NCBI GenBank assembly: GCA_030762935.1
Contig: CM060884.1
Coordinates: 72,357,196 to 72,421,195 of the forward strand
DNA: 64,000 nucleotides
Direction: 5' to 3'
Origin: Hymenopus coronatus
Taxonomy: Eukaryota > Arthropoda > Insecta > Mantodea > Hymenopodidae
Below, piece by piece: positions 10,235 to 21,784 of the stretch. The position numbers and the translations under genes are program-made. The notes under the pieces are model-generated. The model saw only the letters and a program-made list of their open reading frames with translations, was not told the origin of the DNA and did no database searches. The first letter of the stretch is position 1, and each line of letters begins with the position of its first letter.

Positions 10235-10935
10235 TATTTTTCTTTTTCATTCAGTGTTTCAATTATATAATTAGAAACCAACTTTAGTGGGAACAGCTAG
10301 ATTTATTGGGATGGGACTGCAAATTAAACTATCTACTTCCGACTTCAATCTTGAAATATGCGCTTTGCACAATACCAAACAAAATATGAACTCTACATAT
10401 GTATATCTACGAATTAGGTCGAGGAATTAGCTTATATGTAATGAAGTAAATATATATTATGGTCGGAACATGAGTCGACTTTTTATTCTGTATCTGAGCA
10501 GCTGTTGTGGCTTATATTCTAAGATACATTTTAGAAAAAGAGCAGTACGTGTGTGTGTCTGTGGACAGCATAATGTGGCTCGACTTATACTGTGAGTTAA
10601 TTATAAAATTATAATAATTAATAATAGTAATAACAACCAATTACAATTAAAAATTAATTTGAGAGCTGTCAGTACATTGAAAGTTCACCTTTAATAAGAT
10701 GGCAAACAATAATAAACATTTAGCGGATTTTAGCGGAATTTTAAACTCGGTTTAGCGGAAAATATTTATGTGTTGGTAACGCTGGCTGCCATTTCTCCCG
10801 ACGAACCGGCAAACAATATGGTCAGAGCAATTGTCCAAGGCACTTCACCATATGGAGATCATGAGCACATAAATGAGGACATTAAATTAACACACACATA
10901 CACACTCTACCCGTTCATCAACAAACTTTTCTTAG
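10235..10935. other. No gene seen; small R1 scrap
   Basis: AT-rich. About 10527-10575 (TTTTAGAAAAAGAGCAGTAC, GTCTGTGGACAGCATAATG) is a scrap of the reverse R1 AC-tract module. A 71-codon frame at 10770 has no recognisable similarity. Confidence 0.45.
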
Positions 10936-11316
10936 AAAAATCTGATGTGCTCTATTCGGACAACTCTATAACAAATTATTGTTAGTAAGCTTATTCTTCT
11001 ATATATTTAATGCTAAAACTTTAGCAGAAACGGTCTTAATATGTAGTGTCTTATAAGTAGAAGGGAAATTGTTGAATATACTAGACTAAGCCAACACTCA
11101 AATTTGGTTGCTATGGGATTGAAATCCGTTTCTCTTCATGGCCAGGATTTGATAATTTTCGGTATGAGAAACATTTTAAGTATTTTAGAACTGAAACTAA
11201 TAACAGCGAATATCTCGGAAACAATTAACTCCACTGAAAATTGTGTGTTTTAAACAAATCTACATTTTTTGTGTAGTAAGTTTTTGTCTATCTTTTGTCT
11301 ATCTATCTATTATCCA

Positions 11317-11350
<34 letters not shown>

Positions 11351-11808
11351 ATCCAGAATAAAGAGGACTTTAAAGGCTATTCCTTGAACATTCAAGATAT
11401 ACATTTAGTTCATATACATATATTTAGTAAACTGTATTTTAATCAAAATTGTTAGAGCTATTTTTAAGAGTTACAAGCTTTCGGAATATTTTCCATGTAT
11501 AAAGGGACGTTTGGGGTGAGGGGATTTATCTCACAATCTTCGTGTCGCATCCCTGGAAAATACCAAACTTAGAGACCAAGTTTGATATTTCATCGGCTTT
11601 TCGTTTTTGAGTCAACATGTTCACAAACACACGGACACACAGATGCAAGCACACAGATACACACGGGTCTTTTTCTGAAAATACTTTTTTTTGGACACAG
11701 GGGACCATAAAACATGTATACCCGTTGAAATCTTGGTATAGGCTTTTTGGGTTGATTAAAATACCTTCTATACACTATGTACATAGTCAGTGTAGAGAAA
11801 GTAAAACA
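10936..11808 (+). repeat. R1 copy, forward, full length (subfamily C)
   Basis: Starts ATCTGATGTGCTCTATTCGG. Subfamily C marks: GGTTGCTATGGGATTGAAAT and CATGGCCAGGATTTG. Ends CAGTGTAGAGAAAGTAAAAC. A poly-A run (11322-11349) has replaced the usual TTCCGTAAAATTC segment. Confidence 0.9.
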
Positions 11809-11861
11809 GGTCCAGAAAATCTCGGGATTGCAATTTTTGGGACGAATGCAATATTTCTGAT

Positions 11862-12718
11862 AATTATTTTCTCTACACGTAATATGTACATAATGTTTAG
11901 AGAAGGTATTGTATTGCAACCAAAAATTCAATACCGAGATTTCACCGGAAATATATGTTTTGAAACCCCTGAACCCCCAAAAAGAATATTTTTAGAAAAA
12001 TGGCCGTGTGTGTATCGATGTGTGTGTATGTGAGTGTGTGTGTGTGTCTGTGGGCAGCATAACTCAAAAACTAAAAGACCGTTAAAAACCAAACTTTTTA
12101 TTCAAGTTTGGTATCTTCCAAGGATGCGACACGAAGATTTTAAAGAAATCCCTCCAGCCCCAACTGCCCTTTACGTGGAAAAAAAATTCGAAAATTTTGA
12201 TTTTCTTAAAAATGGCTGTAAACGATTTTATTAAAAGCTCGTATATTTAAGATATTTACTTGAGAAATAAAATGTATATCTTGAATTTTCTTGGAATAGC
12301 CTCTGAAGACTTCTTTATTCTGGATGAATTTTACAGATTTTTGCATAACTGCTAAACCGTAAGAGATGGACAAAATTTTACCACACAGAAAATGTAGAGC
12401 ACATAAAAATACACAATTTACGTTAAATACATTTTTTTCGTGGAGTTGATCGTTTTTAAGATATTCCTTTTTATCAGTTTCAGCGTTGAAAAATATACTT
12501 TTCTCATACACGAATTTGTCAACTCCTGTCCATACAAACAAAGGAACTTCAGTCACATAGCAACCAGCTTTGGACTGTGACTTTAACCTATTATACTCCC
12601 TTATTTCGCTTCTACTTACAAGGAAGCAAGTAATAAGACTGTTTCTGCTAATGTTTTCTTAAATAGCATGAAGTAAATAAAGCCGAAGCTTTTTAACAAT
12701 AATTTTTTGCGAAGATCC
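11862..12718 (-). repeat. R1 copy, reverse, near full length (subfamily A)
   Basis: Starts TTTTCTCTACACGTAATATG with a palindromic end and has a GT tract at about 12007-12050. It contains GGATGCGACACGAAGATTTT and GTCCATACAAACAAAGGAAC. It fades at TTTTTTGCGAAGATCC, so the TCTGATGTG end is lost. Confidence 0.9.
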
Positions 12719-13154
12719 TTGTACATATCCGTTTTAACCTCTAAAAATGTGGTAAAGTCGTAGCACAATCTCGGGGCATTAAACCCTAATTAGCCCCTGG
12801 CAAAAGCCAGCGAGTCTGGAGGTCTGTTTCCGGTTCAGCGAATGTAGAAAGCTCTCCTGTTCTTGTGTGGGGCAAGGCATTAGCAGGACGCTAACTGATC
12901 GTGAAGTCCAGCGAGCCGAGAGGTGATGATGTGCCCCATTGGTTGGGAAAAGATAAGTGATACGTGACCACAAACCCTGTCTTGATCCTCTGTTACTGGG
13001 GATATATCTGAAAGTACTTCCACTGAGGCCATGCTTTCAAAATAATAATAGACTTCTTAAGGCCACATTTTACTGTCTCCATACATTGTGCAGAAAAATA
13101 CTGCACCTCCAAAAATTCTACAGCGATATTTCATCACTATCTAAACATTTTTGC
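12719..13154. other. No gene assigned
   Basis: Bases 12775-12960 are GC-richer than the neighbours (TCTCGGGGCATTAAACCC, CCAGCGAGCCGAGAGG). I recognise no exon or element, though a SINE remnant is possible. Confidence 0.35.
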
Positions 13155-13307
13155 AACAACTAATATGCAAAATTCCGCAAAAGTTATCCAGAATAAATGT
13201 CTTCAGAGACTATTTCGAGAAAGTTCAATAAATACATTTTATTTGTCATGTAAACATGTTTAATATACGATATTATGATCAAAATCGCTAGAGCCATTTT
13301 TGGGAGG

Positions 13308-13852
13308 AACTATTATCGGTGCGTATTTTCCTTGTGATTGACACTGTGGTGTGTGTCGTGTGCTGGCAGTGGCTCATGAGGTTCCTGTCCAATCATTGTG
13401 TAAGAATATTTAACCACCAGAGATGTGATGTCATCGGCGTTGCAACATCTACGTGGTTCAGTGGAAATTTACGCGCGCGTTCTCATGCCTGACTGATCAG
13501 TTGTCTGCAATCTGATTGTGTGAAAAGTTGTGTTGTGTTACACATGTGATCGTAAGGATTTACATTTATAATCGCTACTGCCTTCGCTGTCGCTGTCTTG
13601 TTCTCATATCACGAGTGACACTGTCATTTGAAAATGTCTTGCTGCCGTGATAGGTAAGTTGAGGTTACTTTAGCCCAAATAATACAACTTTTCCTTTTAG
13701 TGAAATACAGGACACAAAGTGGAAAGGAATAGATGAGGTAATTAGTGGAACGTTTGCAGACGGACAGCGAGTAAATAGGGCAACAGCGTACCGAGGTGGC
13801 CACGTGTCAGCAGAATGTCAATCACAAGGTAATTTCTCACCGATAATAAGTT
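13308..13852 (+). mobile_element. 545-bp DNA transposon with ~35-bp TIRs
   Basis: The left end AACTATTATCGGTG, followed after eight bases by CCTTGTGATTGAC (13308-13342), matches the reverse complement of the right end (13817-13852) with only a few differences. Inserted inside an R1 copy. I see no clear target-site duplication because R1 bases were lost at the junction, and I cannot assign a superfamily. It looks like an internally deleted, non-autonomous derivative keeping a 5' promoter and leader and the start of an ORF. Confidence 0.8.
13634..13828 (+). CDS. Candidate spliced ORF start in the TIR element (partial)
   Basis: ATG at 13634 opens a 20-nt first exon ending at 13653. A 47-bp intron (13654-13700) has a strong donor GTAAGTTGAG and a pyrimidine-tract acceptor TTTTCCTTTTAG. 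Splicing gives 49 codons without a stop, starting MSCCRDSEIQDTKWKGIDE and ending HVSAECQSQ, then a possible second donor at 13829 inside the right TIR. Unspliced, the frame stops after seven codons. I do not recognise the protein. It is probably the N-terminus of the transposase of the full-length relative, but chance is not excluded. Confidence 0.4.
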
Positions 13853-14206
13853 GTCGATATTTTTTCCATGTAAAGGGTAGTTTGGGGTGTGGGGATTTTC
13901 TTGAAAATCTTCGTGTCGCATCCTTGGACGTTACCAAACTTAAATACCAAGTTTGGTGTTTTGCCGACTTTTCGTTTTTGGGTGTTCATGTTTACAAACA
14001 CGCGAACACACGGACACATGGATACCCGGACACACACACACCTCGACTTACAAGCAGAGTCTCCAGGAAACAGATTTTACGACGTTGCCTCTCGCCCCTA
14101 TGCAGGGTCGTCTTTTGTTTGCTAATGGTTTATTACCTGTGGCTGGGGGAGCGGTCCCGTTTGAGCGCCATCATGTTTTGCAGAAAACTATATGTAATAT
14201 TATCAG

Positions 14207-14755
14207 TGTATTACTTTCTCTACACGTACTATCTACATAGTGTATAGAGATGTTATTGTAATGCACCCAAAAATTCGATACCGAGATTTCACTGTAAATA
14301 TATGTTTAGGGACCCCCTGAATCCAAGAAAAAGCATTTTTAGAAAAATGTCCGTATGTGTTTGTATGTTTGTATGTTTGTGTGTGTCTGTGGGCAGCATA
14401 GCTAAAACACGAAAAGACCGTTAAATACCAAACTTGGTACTTATGTTTGGTATCTTTCAACGATAAGACACGAAGGTTGACACAACTACCATTTACATAG
14501 AACATTTTTCGAAAATTTTGATTTTCTCAAAAATGGCTCTAACGATTTTGATTAAAGTATCGTATATTAAAGATATTTACCTGAAAAATAAAATGTATAT
14601 CTTGAATTTTCTGGGAATAGCCGCTGAAGACTACTTTATTCTGGATGAATTTTACGGAATTTGGATTAACTGCTAAACCGTAAGAGATGGACAAAAACCT
14701 AACACACCAACAATGTAGAGCACGTTAAAACACACAATATGTGTTATATACTTAA
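14207..14755 (-). repeat. R1 copy, reverse, truncated
   Basis: Starts TTACTTTCTCTACACGTACT with a palindrome (CTATCTACATAGTGTATAG) and a GT tract near 14355-14390. It ends at AACACACAATATGTGTTATA, missing the TCTGATGTG third. An ATG-rich GT repeat (TGTTTGTATGTTTGTATG) sits in the tract. Confidence 0.88.
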
Positions 14756-14789
14756 ATAAAAGCACTTAAACATTTTTGCAATACCTTAT

Positions 14790-14850
14790 TATAGCTTCCT
14801 CTACATATCCTATACACAAATAGTTCTTAAAATGCTTATTCTTCTATCTA
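14790..14850 (+). repeat. R1 scrap, forward
   Basis: TTCCTCTACATATCC to TTATTCTTCTATCTAC corresponds to the R1 start after TCTGATGTG. Confidence 0.55.
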
Positions 14851-14994
14851 CAGTGACCTATTTCTGTGATGTTTAGACAGAGCATGAGCCCAAAACTTTC
14901 CTTTTGGAGCTAAGAATATAAAATAAACAACTCTCCATGGTTTAGAGAACCCCGATTTTGACAGAAACAATCCTCTATCATTTGGTGAAGCCTT

Positions 14995-15400
14995 TGTTTT
15001 GAAGCTCTTTGTTGGTTTGAAAGTGCTGCCCTCTTAGCCACGTCTTCAGTTCAGGAAAAGGTGAAAGTCGCTGGGTGCCAGGTCATGACTGTACGGCGGA
15101 TGATCGTAAATGTCTCATTGAAATTGTTCAAGGAGCCGATGGGTTGTGCCAGCAGTGTGTGGACCAGCTTTGTCATGGATCAACACAATTCCTGAAGTCA
15201 CCATTCCTCTTCGTTTGTTTTGAATGGCTCTCCGAAAACGTTGTATAATTTCACAATAAACAGCTGTATTGATAGTGGTTCCAGGCTGTATATACTCTAC
15301 AAGAAACACCCCTTTTTATCCGAAAACACGGTAGCCATAACCTATCTGTTGTTGAATGTTTGTTTGAATTTTTTGGGTTTGTTTGGTGAATTTGGATGCA
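14995..15400 (-). pseudogene. mariner transposase fragment, inverted arm
   Basis: The minus strand reads FLVEYIQPGTTINTAVYCE, RRAIQNKRRGMVTSGIVLIH, DKAGPHTAGTTHRLLEQFQ, then after a stop HPPYSHDLAPSDFHLFPELK. This is the central catalytic part of a mariner transposase. HDN is changed to HDK in the second catalytic motif, and a stop follows EQFQ. The N-terminus and 3' end are absent. Confidence 0.9.
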
Positions 15401-15409
15401 TACATTGTT

Positions 15410-15811
15410 GTGATTGACAACGCTCGTCCATACACTGCTGGTACAACCTATCGGCTCCTTGAACAATTTCAGTGGGACAATTTTGATCATCCGCCGGACA
15501 GTCCTGACCTGGCACCCAGCGACTTTCACCTTTTCCGTTTACTGAAGACGTGGCTAGGAGGGCACTACTTTCAAACCAACGAAGATCTTCAAAACAACGT
15601 CAATGCTCATTTGAAATCATTGGTGGAAACACTTTTTGAAGCGGGTATTGCAAAGCTTGTGCACAGGTACGATAAATGTCTCAATCTTTTCGGTGATTAT
15701 GTTGAAAACTAACCATAAGTGTACAACAATTTTAGTAATAAAATAATTGTTTTCTATAAACTTAATCTTTTATTTATAGCCTATCGTAAGTTGAAAAAAA
15801 CGGTCCTCGTA
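15410..15811 (+). pseudogene. mariner transposase C-terminus with 3' TIR
   Basis: Plus strand: DNARPYTAGTTYRLLEQFQ, SPDLAPSDFHLFRLLKTW, LVHRYDKCLNLFGDYVEN, then the 3' end TAGCCTATCG and GGTCCTCGTA, closing at the TA of 15810-15811. It overlaps in content with the inverted fragment at 14995-15400, so about 165 bp of each can pair as a hairpin (roughly 15015-15180 against 15417-15580). Confidence 0.92.
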
Positions 15812-16398
15812 TATATACCAACGTTTGAAGTATGAAAGTATTTAAAGTTTATTTGAACTAGATGTGTGGATTAGGCCATAAAAGGGAAGCTATTTTTAAC
15901 ACGAAGATGTAATCACGTTAAAAGGCACAGCTCATAATGCTGATTACCTGATTTTAGAGCGTACATGGCTGTTACGGAAATTCATATTTTAAAATGTTTG
16001 CTAAAGCACGTGTATTGAATTCATACACGCGAATGTTTACCTGTGCGCCAAATCCTCTTCTGGTAATACCTCAATTTATCAGCTTTACCTCATCTGCTTT
16101 TGTAGACGAAGCGGTGCTTTGCTAAAATTAAAATCAAGGTTATTGTCAACACGTTTTTGTTTTAATTCTCAAAAACTTTAATCACTAATAAAACACCATG
16201 CACTGTAATGGCTTTAATTTTAATTAAGATATAAAACAAATTGCACTTTTTATAATGTGAAATTCCACCCGGTAACACTTTGTAAACTTAGTACTGAAAT
16301 TATTATCATACGTTTAATACACACTTAAACAAGAATTTAATGTCGAAACTTAATTGAAATTACATTTTGAGGCCTCCAAGTCCATAACAGCATTTTAA
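15812..16398. other. No gene seen
   Basis: AT-rich sequence with no recognised element or exon. Confidence 0.4.
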
Positions 16399-17332
16399 AA
16401 ATATGATGTGTACCATTCACATGACTTTCTCTACATCGCTATAACAAATTATTGTCCAAAAACTTATCTTCTATTCACTTCATGCTAATGGAGAAAAATA
16501 AGGGAGTACCATAATTTAAAGTGTCAGTCAAAAGCTGGTTGCTATGTGACTAATGTTCCTTTGTTTGTATGGACAGGACTTGACAAATTTCTGTATGAGA
16601 AAAGTATGTATTTTAAAGCTCAAACCAATAACAAGGAATATCTAGAAAACGATCAATTCGACGAAAAAAATTATATAGCATAAATTGCCTGTTTTAACAA
16701 CCTCTACGTTTTCTATTAAATAAGTTTTTGTCTATGTTTTACAGTTTACCAAATATGTGAATTTCCCCAAAATTTATCCAGAATAAAGCAGTCTTCGGAA
16801 GCTATTCCCAGAAAATTCAAGACATACATTTTATTTGGCATGTAAATAAATATCTTTAATATAAGAGATTTTGTTCAAAATCGTTAGACACTTTTGAAAA
16901 AAAAAACATTTTTGAAAAAAGTTCCATGTGAAGGTTAATTTGGGGTGGGGTGATTTTTCTCAAAAGCTTCGTGTTGCATCTCTGGAGGACAATAAACTTA
17001 AATACCAAATTTGGTATTTTTCCGACTTTTCGTTTTTAAGTTATCGTGTTCATAGTCACATAGATACGTTTCTCTAAAAATGCCTTATTTGGATACAGGG
17101 GACCCTAATTCCTGTATTTCCTGTGACATCTCTGTATCAAATTATTGGGTGGAATAGACACATGGACACACATTATCTCACACACAGACACACGGACCTT
17201 TTTCCAAAAAAATATTTTTATTCAGGGGGACCCAAAACATGTATTTCTGGTAAACTCTGGAAATCGAATTTTTGGGGGGAATGCAATACCTTTTCTGTTC
17301 ACTACAATGTACGAGTAGAGAAAGTAAAACTG
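16399..17332 (+). repeat. R1 copy, forward, with duplicated AC module
   Basis: Starts ATGATGTGTACCATTCACAT and ends GAGTAGAGAAAGTAAAAC. The module from the AC tract to GAATTTTTGGG occurs twice (about 17048-17155 and 17157-17290), so the copy is longer than usual. The first version has almost no AC repeats, the second has many. Confidence 0.88.
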
Positions 17333-17731
17333 GTCCTATTGCTTACGTCCTTGTAAGTAGAAGACCATTAAGGGAGTACACTAGGCTAAAACGATAGTCA
17401 AATCTTTTAAAGGCCGGTTGCTATGTGACTGCCATTGAAGTGCGATATCTGTGATTGACCATCAGAAAAAAGAATGAATGACGACACACCATTTGAGAAA
17501 AGTTTGTGTTGTTAAGTTGAAATCAATAACAAGGAATATCTCGGATATGGTTAAGTTAAAAAAAAAACAAAAAAACACACACACACACACACACACAGTG
17601 AGGCCAATAATTGTGTATTTTAACAAGTTTCAAGTGTCTTTTTTCTATGTCTTACGGTTTTTCAGTTTTGAATGGAATACAATATCTTTTCTATACACTA
17701 TGTACATATTACGTGTAGACAGATAAACAAT
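17333..17731 (+). repeat. R1 copy, forward, internally deleted (subfamily C)
   Basis: Begins mid-element (GTAAGTAGAAGACCATTAAG) and carries an A-rich plus (AC)n run at about 17560-17597. It jumps from TTACGGTTTTTCAGTTTTG straight to GGAATACAATATCTTTTCTA and the palindrome, losing about 350 bp. Confidence 0.8.
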
Positions 17732-18397
17732 CTGATGTGTTCCATTCACATGACTTTCTCTACATCTCTGCAACAAAGTATTGTTAAAAAGCTTATTCTT
17801 CTATTTACTTCATGCTATTCGAGAAAAAAATGACAGAAATGGTTTTATTACTTGTTTCCATGTAAGTAGAAGGAAAATAATGGAGTTCCATAGGTTAAAG
17901 GGATAGTCAAAAGCTGGTTGCTATGTTACTGAAGTTCCTTTGTTTGTATATTCCTGTGCGAGAAAGGTGTGTTTTTTAAACAAGGAATATCTCAAAAGTG
18001 ATTAACTCTACGAAAAAAAAATGTTTATAACACGAATTGTGTATTTTAACGAGATCTACATTTTCTTATCAAGCAAACTTTTGTCTATCTCTTACGAAAT
18101 ATGCAAAGTTACGTAAAATTTATCCAGAATAAATGTGTTCAGAGACTGCTCCGAGAAGGACAAAATATACATATTATTTGTAATGCAAACATGTTTAATA
18201 TACAATATTTTAATCAAAATCGCTACAGCTATTTTTGAGAAAATAAACATTTTCGAAAAAAGTTCCATGTAAAGGGTTGTTAGGGGTGGTGGGATTTTCT
18301 TGAAAATCTTCCTGTCGCATCCTTGGAAGATACCAAACTTAAATACCAAGTTTGTTATTTTACCGTTATTTCGTGTTCGAGTTATCGTGTTCAAGAC
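17732..18397 (+). repeat. R1 copy, forward, 3' truncated (subfamily A)
   Basis: Starts ATCTGATGTGTTCCATTCAC right after the previous end. Runs to GAGTTATCGTGTTCAAGAC in the AC module, where a SINE fragment is joined. Confidence 0.88.
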
Positions 18398-18410
18398 ACA
18401 CAAGGGACAT

Positions 18411-18586
18411 AGACAGCCCGGGATTGATCCCAAGCGACCGCATGTGAGATTTGTGGTGGACTAAGCGCCGCAAGGGCGGCTTTTCTCTTGGTTCTCTGGT
18501 TTCCCCCACCATTGCATTCCACCGGTGCTCCAACTTCATTTCATGTATCACCAGTGCCATTGGCTGCGGTGCCACAAGTAGTAAAA
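18411..18586 (+). mobile_element. tRNA-derived SINE, family S1, 5' truncated
   Basis: GGGATTGATCCCAAGCGACC, GTGAGATTTGTGGTGGAC, CATTGCATTCCACCGGTGCT, TGCGGTGCCACAAGTAGT match the intact SINE at 52590-52842. The tRNA-like head is missing apart from the B-box remnant. Confidence 0.85.
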
Positions 18587-19487
18587 ATCTGATGTGTTAC
18601 ACTCACATGACTTTCTCTAGCTGCTCTACAAACCTCCCACAAAAGATTATTCTTCTTTGTACACAATGCTAATAGAGATAAATATTAGCAGAATGCTATT
18701 ATTACTTAATTCCTTATAAGTAGAAGGGAATAAGGGAATTCGCTATGCTAAAGTGATTGTGAAATGTTTTAAAAGCTATCGTTATGCGATTGTCTTTGCA
18801 AATCACTTCTTTGCTTGTCCAGGAGTAGAACAAAAGAAAAGCGGATACTTCCTGTCTGAGAAAAATGTAAGTACTTCACAATTGAAACCAATAACAAGGA
18901 ATATATCAGAAACGGTTACCTCCACAACAAAAACGTAAAGGACATAAATCGTGTGTTTTGTCGTGATTTACATTTTCTGTAGAGTGAGTTTTTTTCTATC
19001 TCTTACGGTTTAGCAGTTAAGTAAAATGCATCCAGAATAAAGAGGTTTTAAGAGGCTATTCCCCAAAAATTCGAGATATACATTTTATTTTGGACATAAA
19101 TAGCTTTAATATACGGGATTTTAATCAAAATCGTTAGAGCCATTTTTAAGAAAATCAACATTTTCGAAATTGGTTCCATGTAAAGGGTAGTTTTTAATAG
19201 CGGGATTTTTTTTTAAAATCTTTGTGTTGCATCCTTGGAAGATACTAAACTTAAATACCAAGTTTGGTGCTTTATCGACTTTTCGTTTTTGAGTTATCGT
19301 GTTCACATACACACGGACACACGGACACACGGACACACGAACCTTTTTGTGAAAATGCTTTTTTTGGATACAGGGGACCCTAAAACATATATTTCCGGTG
19401 AAATCTCGGTATCGAATTTTCGGGTGGAATACAATACTTCTCTATCCCTATGTACATTGTACATACGGGACTAGAGAAAGTAAAAAC
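18587..19487 (+). repeat. R1 copy, forward, full length (subfamily B)
   Basis: Starts AATCTGATGTGTTACACTCA, with TCTCTAGCTGCTCTACAAAC and GCTTGTCCAGGAGTAGAAC. The tract is ACACACGGACACACGGACAC. The end is GGGACTAGAGAAAGTAAAAA, where the palindrome has become a different stem (CCCTATGTACATTGTACATA). Confidence 0.9.
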
Positions 19488-19509
19488 GGACGTTAAACGT
19501 ACAAAAAAA

Positions 19510-19690
19510 AAAGACACATACACGGATCTTTTTCTAATTTTGTTTTATTTGGTGGAACGCAAAACATGTATTTCCGGTGAAATTTGGTATTGAATTTTTG
19601 GGTGCAATACAGTACCTTCTCTATACAGTGTGTATACATGGTACGTGTAGAGAAAGTCAAAATTATATCCTACTTACTATAGGTGGTAGA
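19510..19690 (+). repeat. R1 3'-end fragment, forward
   Basis: AGACACATACACGGATCTTT through GGTGAAATTTGGTATTGAAT to TGTAGAGAAAGTCAAAA, then a second partial end (GGTAGAGAAAGTAAAA). Confidence 0.8.
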
Positions 19691-20559
19691 GAAAGTAAAA
19701 TTATATATTTTTGTAGGGTGTGTTTGTAATTTTTAACATGGATATACTCAAGGAAGTAGACATTATTTAGGAATAATTCTAAAATGCAAATATTAGAATT
19801 TACTGTCAAACTTAGCTCTATGGGAGATGTTATCTTCGATTTACTTTCACTAAAAGCTGCCAGCTGACAATGGTACGCAAGTTGTTTTTCTCGCTCTACA
19901 GCGGATAGTTTGCTTTAGTGCCACGAAGGATTAGACTCACAAAGGTAGCGCAGCATCCCTTCTCATTAGCAGCGGGCATTTTCAAAAGGAAATCCCTTTA
20001 AAGGTTAGCTGCTAACTTGCTGGCAGTTAATGAGGAGAGAGGTGGAGGGAGTATTATGTCCTTCGCCACAATGGATGTGACGTCGCTGTAATGCACTTAC
20101 CTGTTGTAGGCCTTAATTTGCTTCATCTGTACACCCAAGCGCGTTTCCTTAACAAGATGTCGACACCGATGCAAATCCATGGACGTCTGATTAAATCCGA
20201 CGTACGTTTAATAACATTTTGTCATCAAGTTTCTCTTCGTTACGTTTGGTAAATGACATCGGGACATTTCACTGTGGCAGCCGAGACTGGGTTAAGTGCT
20301 CAAGTTACAATTATTCTGTTCCGCTACTACTTTCACTGTACCTTCCATTAACATTATTGATAGGGATATTATGATATTGGTATTTTAAGATACTCTGAAA
20401 TGGTCAAAAATCAATTTTTTTTGTTTACTCGCTAGTAAAATCTATTATTCTTAGTTTCAGAAAATATATATACTTTTGAAAACATTTAAGTGCTAGATAA
20501 TAAAAATCGTCATAGTGTCATTCTTGGCATTAAATTTAACAACCCTTTATTAGTTTATT
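19691..20559. other. R1-free stretch, no gene seen
   Basis: Looks single-copy. Bases 19850-20200 are GC-richer than the R1 background and contain an octamer-like GATGCAAATCC (20168). No exon recognised. Confidence 0.4.
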
Positions 20560-20990
20560 AATAATGGGGAGGAAATACTACTATGGTCATCTAGCGGCAA
20601 ATAAATAAATACTTACTCTAGGTGCTCATCGCCAGGAAAGCTTCTTTCCTTCTTTACTTTAAACGTTAGGGTTAAGGAAATACATAAAAATGTATTTGAA
20701 TTTCATTGCTGCGTTGTGTCATCTCGATAAGCTGTTGCATTACCTTAACATTGGATGGGGAGAACACTACTTCGGCCGCCTAGCGGCAAATAAATAAATA
20801 CTTACTCTGTGTGTTCGTCGCCAGGAAAGCTTCTTTGCTTCTTAATTGTAAATGTTAGGAGTAAGGAAAGAACAGTTAATACATAAAAGTGTTTGGTTTT
20901 CACTGCTGCGTTTCGTGTTTGTCGCGATAAACTGGTGCTTTACCTTAACATGGAATGGGTAGGGAAATATATAGTAGTGCTACGGTCATT
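20560..20990 (+). repeat. 189-bp tandem duplication
   Basis: CTAGCGGCAAATAAATAAAT recurs at 20591 and 20780, with CGCCAGGAAAGCTTCTTT and TACCTTAACAT(T/G)GGATGGG marking the rest of each unit. A third unit starts at about 20951 and is cut short (GGGTAGG, then CTACGGTCATTCAG). The units are clearly diverged. Confidence 0.88.
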
Positions 20991-21784
20991 CAGTAACATA
21001 TAACTTGTACCACTATCAACTGTCGGCTATTACCGAAATGCGTTCCCTTGGATCTGTTTTTATTCATATTATGAGATCTTAAAAACGTTCCCGTACTATT
21101 TTTAAACATTTTTTCCCAAAAACCTTGTGGTGACAATAACGAGCACAATAAAAAAAGAATTGTTCAATTTGGTGCAGTCGTTCGGAAGTGATACGCGTAC
21201 ATATATTTCGGCGATTCATAGAACAGTTCTTCGTGAATGGATAAGTCGCTTTGAAGTTGGAATTAACATACGTCCAATAAAATGTCTTAGTCAGTTAATT
21301 GAAAAATGTGTAGTACCTGCATTGTTTTAAAGCTGGTGTGCAATGATCCTTTGTAGAATGTTTGTATCTGTAAGGAGGGTCGAAACGTCCATCTCGCCAA
21401 AGTTAAAGTTGACCATTATCTCGGCAACTATTTACCATAACGAGCTACATGTTGCCAGCTATATTCAGCAAGATCGTTACTGTTGATTGAGAAAATTCGA
21501 ATACTTTTGTTTGTTAGAAGCAAAGGTATAATGTTTTTAATAAAGCACTAAAATTGTGTTGGAAAATTATGATTTTCATGTAAAAAAAAAACAGTTATAA
21601 AGCATATGTAGGTGCAAATGTGTGAGTCAGTTGGTTTCTGAGATAATAGGCAATTTGTATAGAACATTTTACTTCAGAAATTAATTGTCAACTAACTTTC
21701 CGGACACAAGCTTGCAGTATTCGAACTCTCACTATAAGCAGTATGCGAATGCTGCCAATAGCAAAAGTGAAACCTTACGATTAA
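20991..21784. other. No gene assigned
   Basis: A 67-codon frame at 21127-21330 (plus) has an ordinary-looking composition but no family I recognise, no visible splice context and no homologue in the window. Treated as unproven. Confidence 0.35.

Larger units (their letters stand above)
13155..14045 (+). repeat. R1 copy, forward, split by an inserted TIR element
   Basis: The left part (13155-13305) runs from ATGCAAAATTCCGCAAAA to GCTAGAGCCATTTTTGGG. The right part (13853-14045) runs from GATATTTTTTCCATGTAAAG to the AC tract. These are adjacent in an intact R1, so the 545 bp between them was inserted later, with about 20 bp of R1 lost. Confidence 0.85.
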
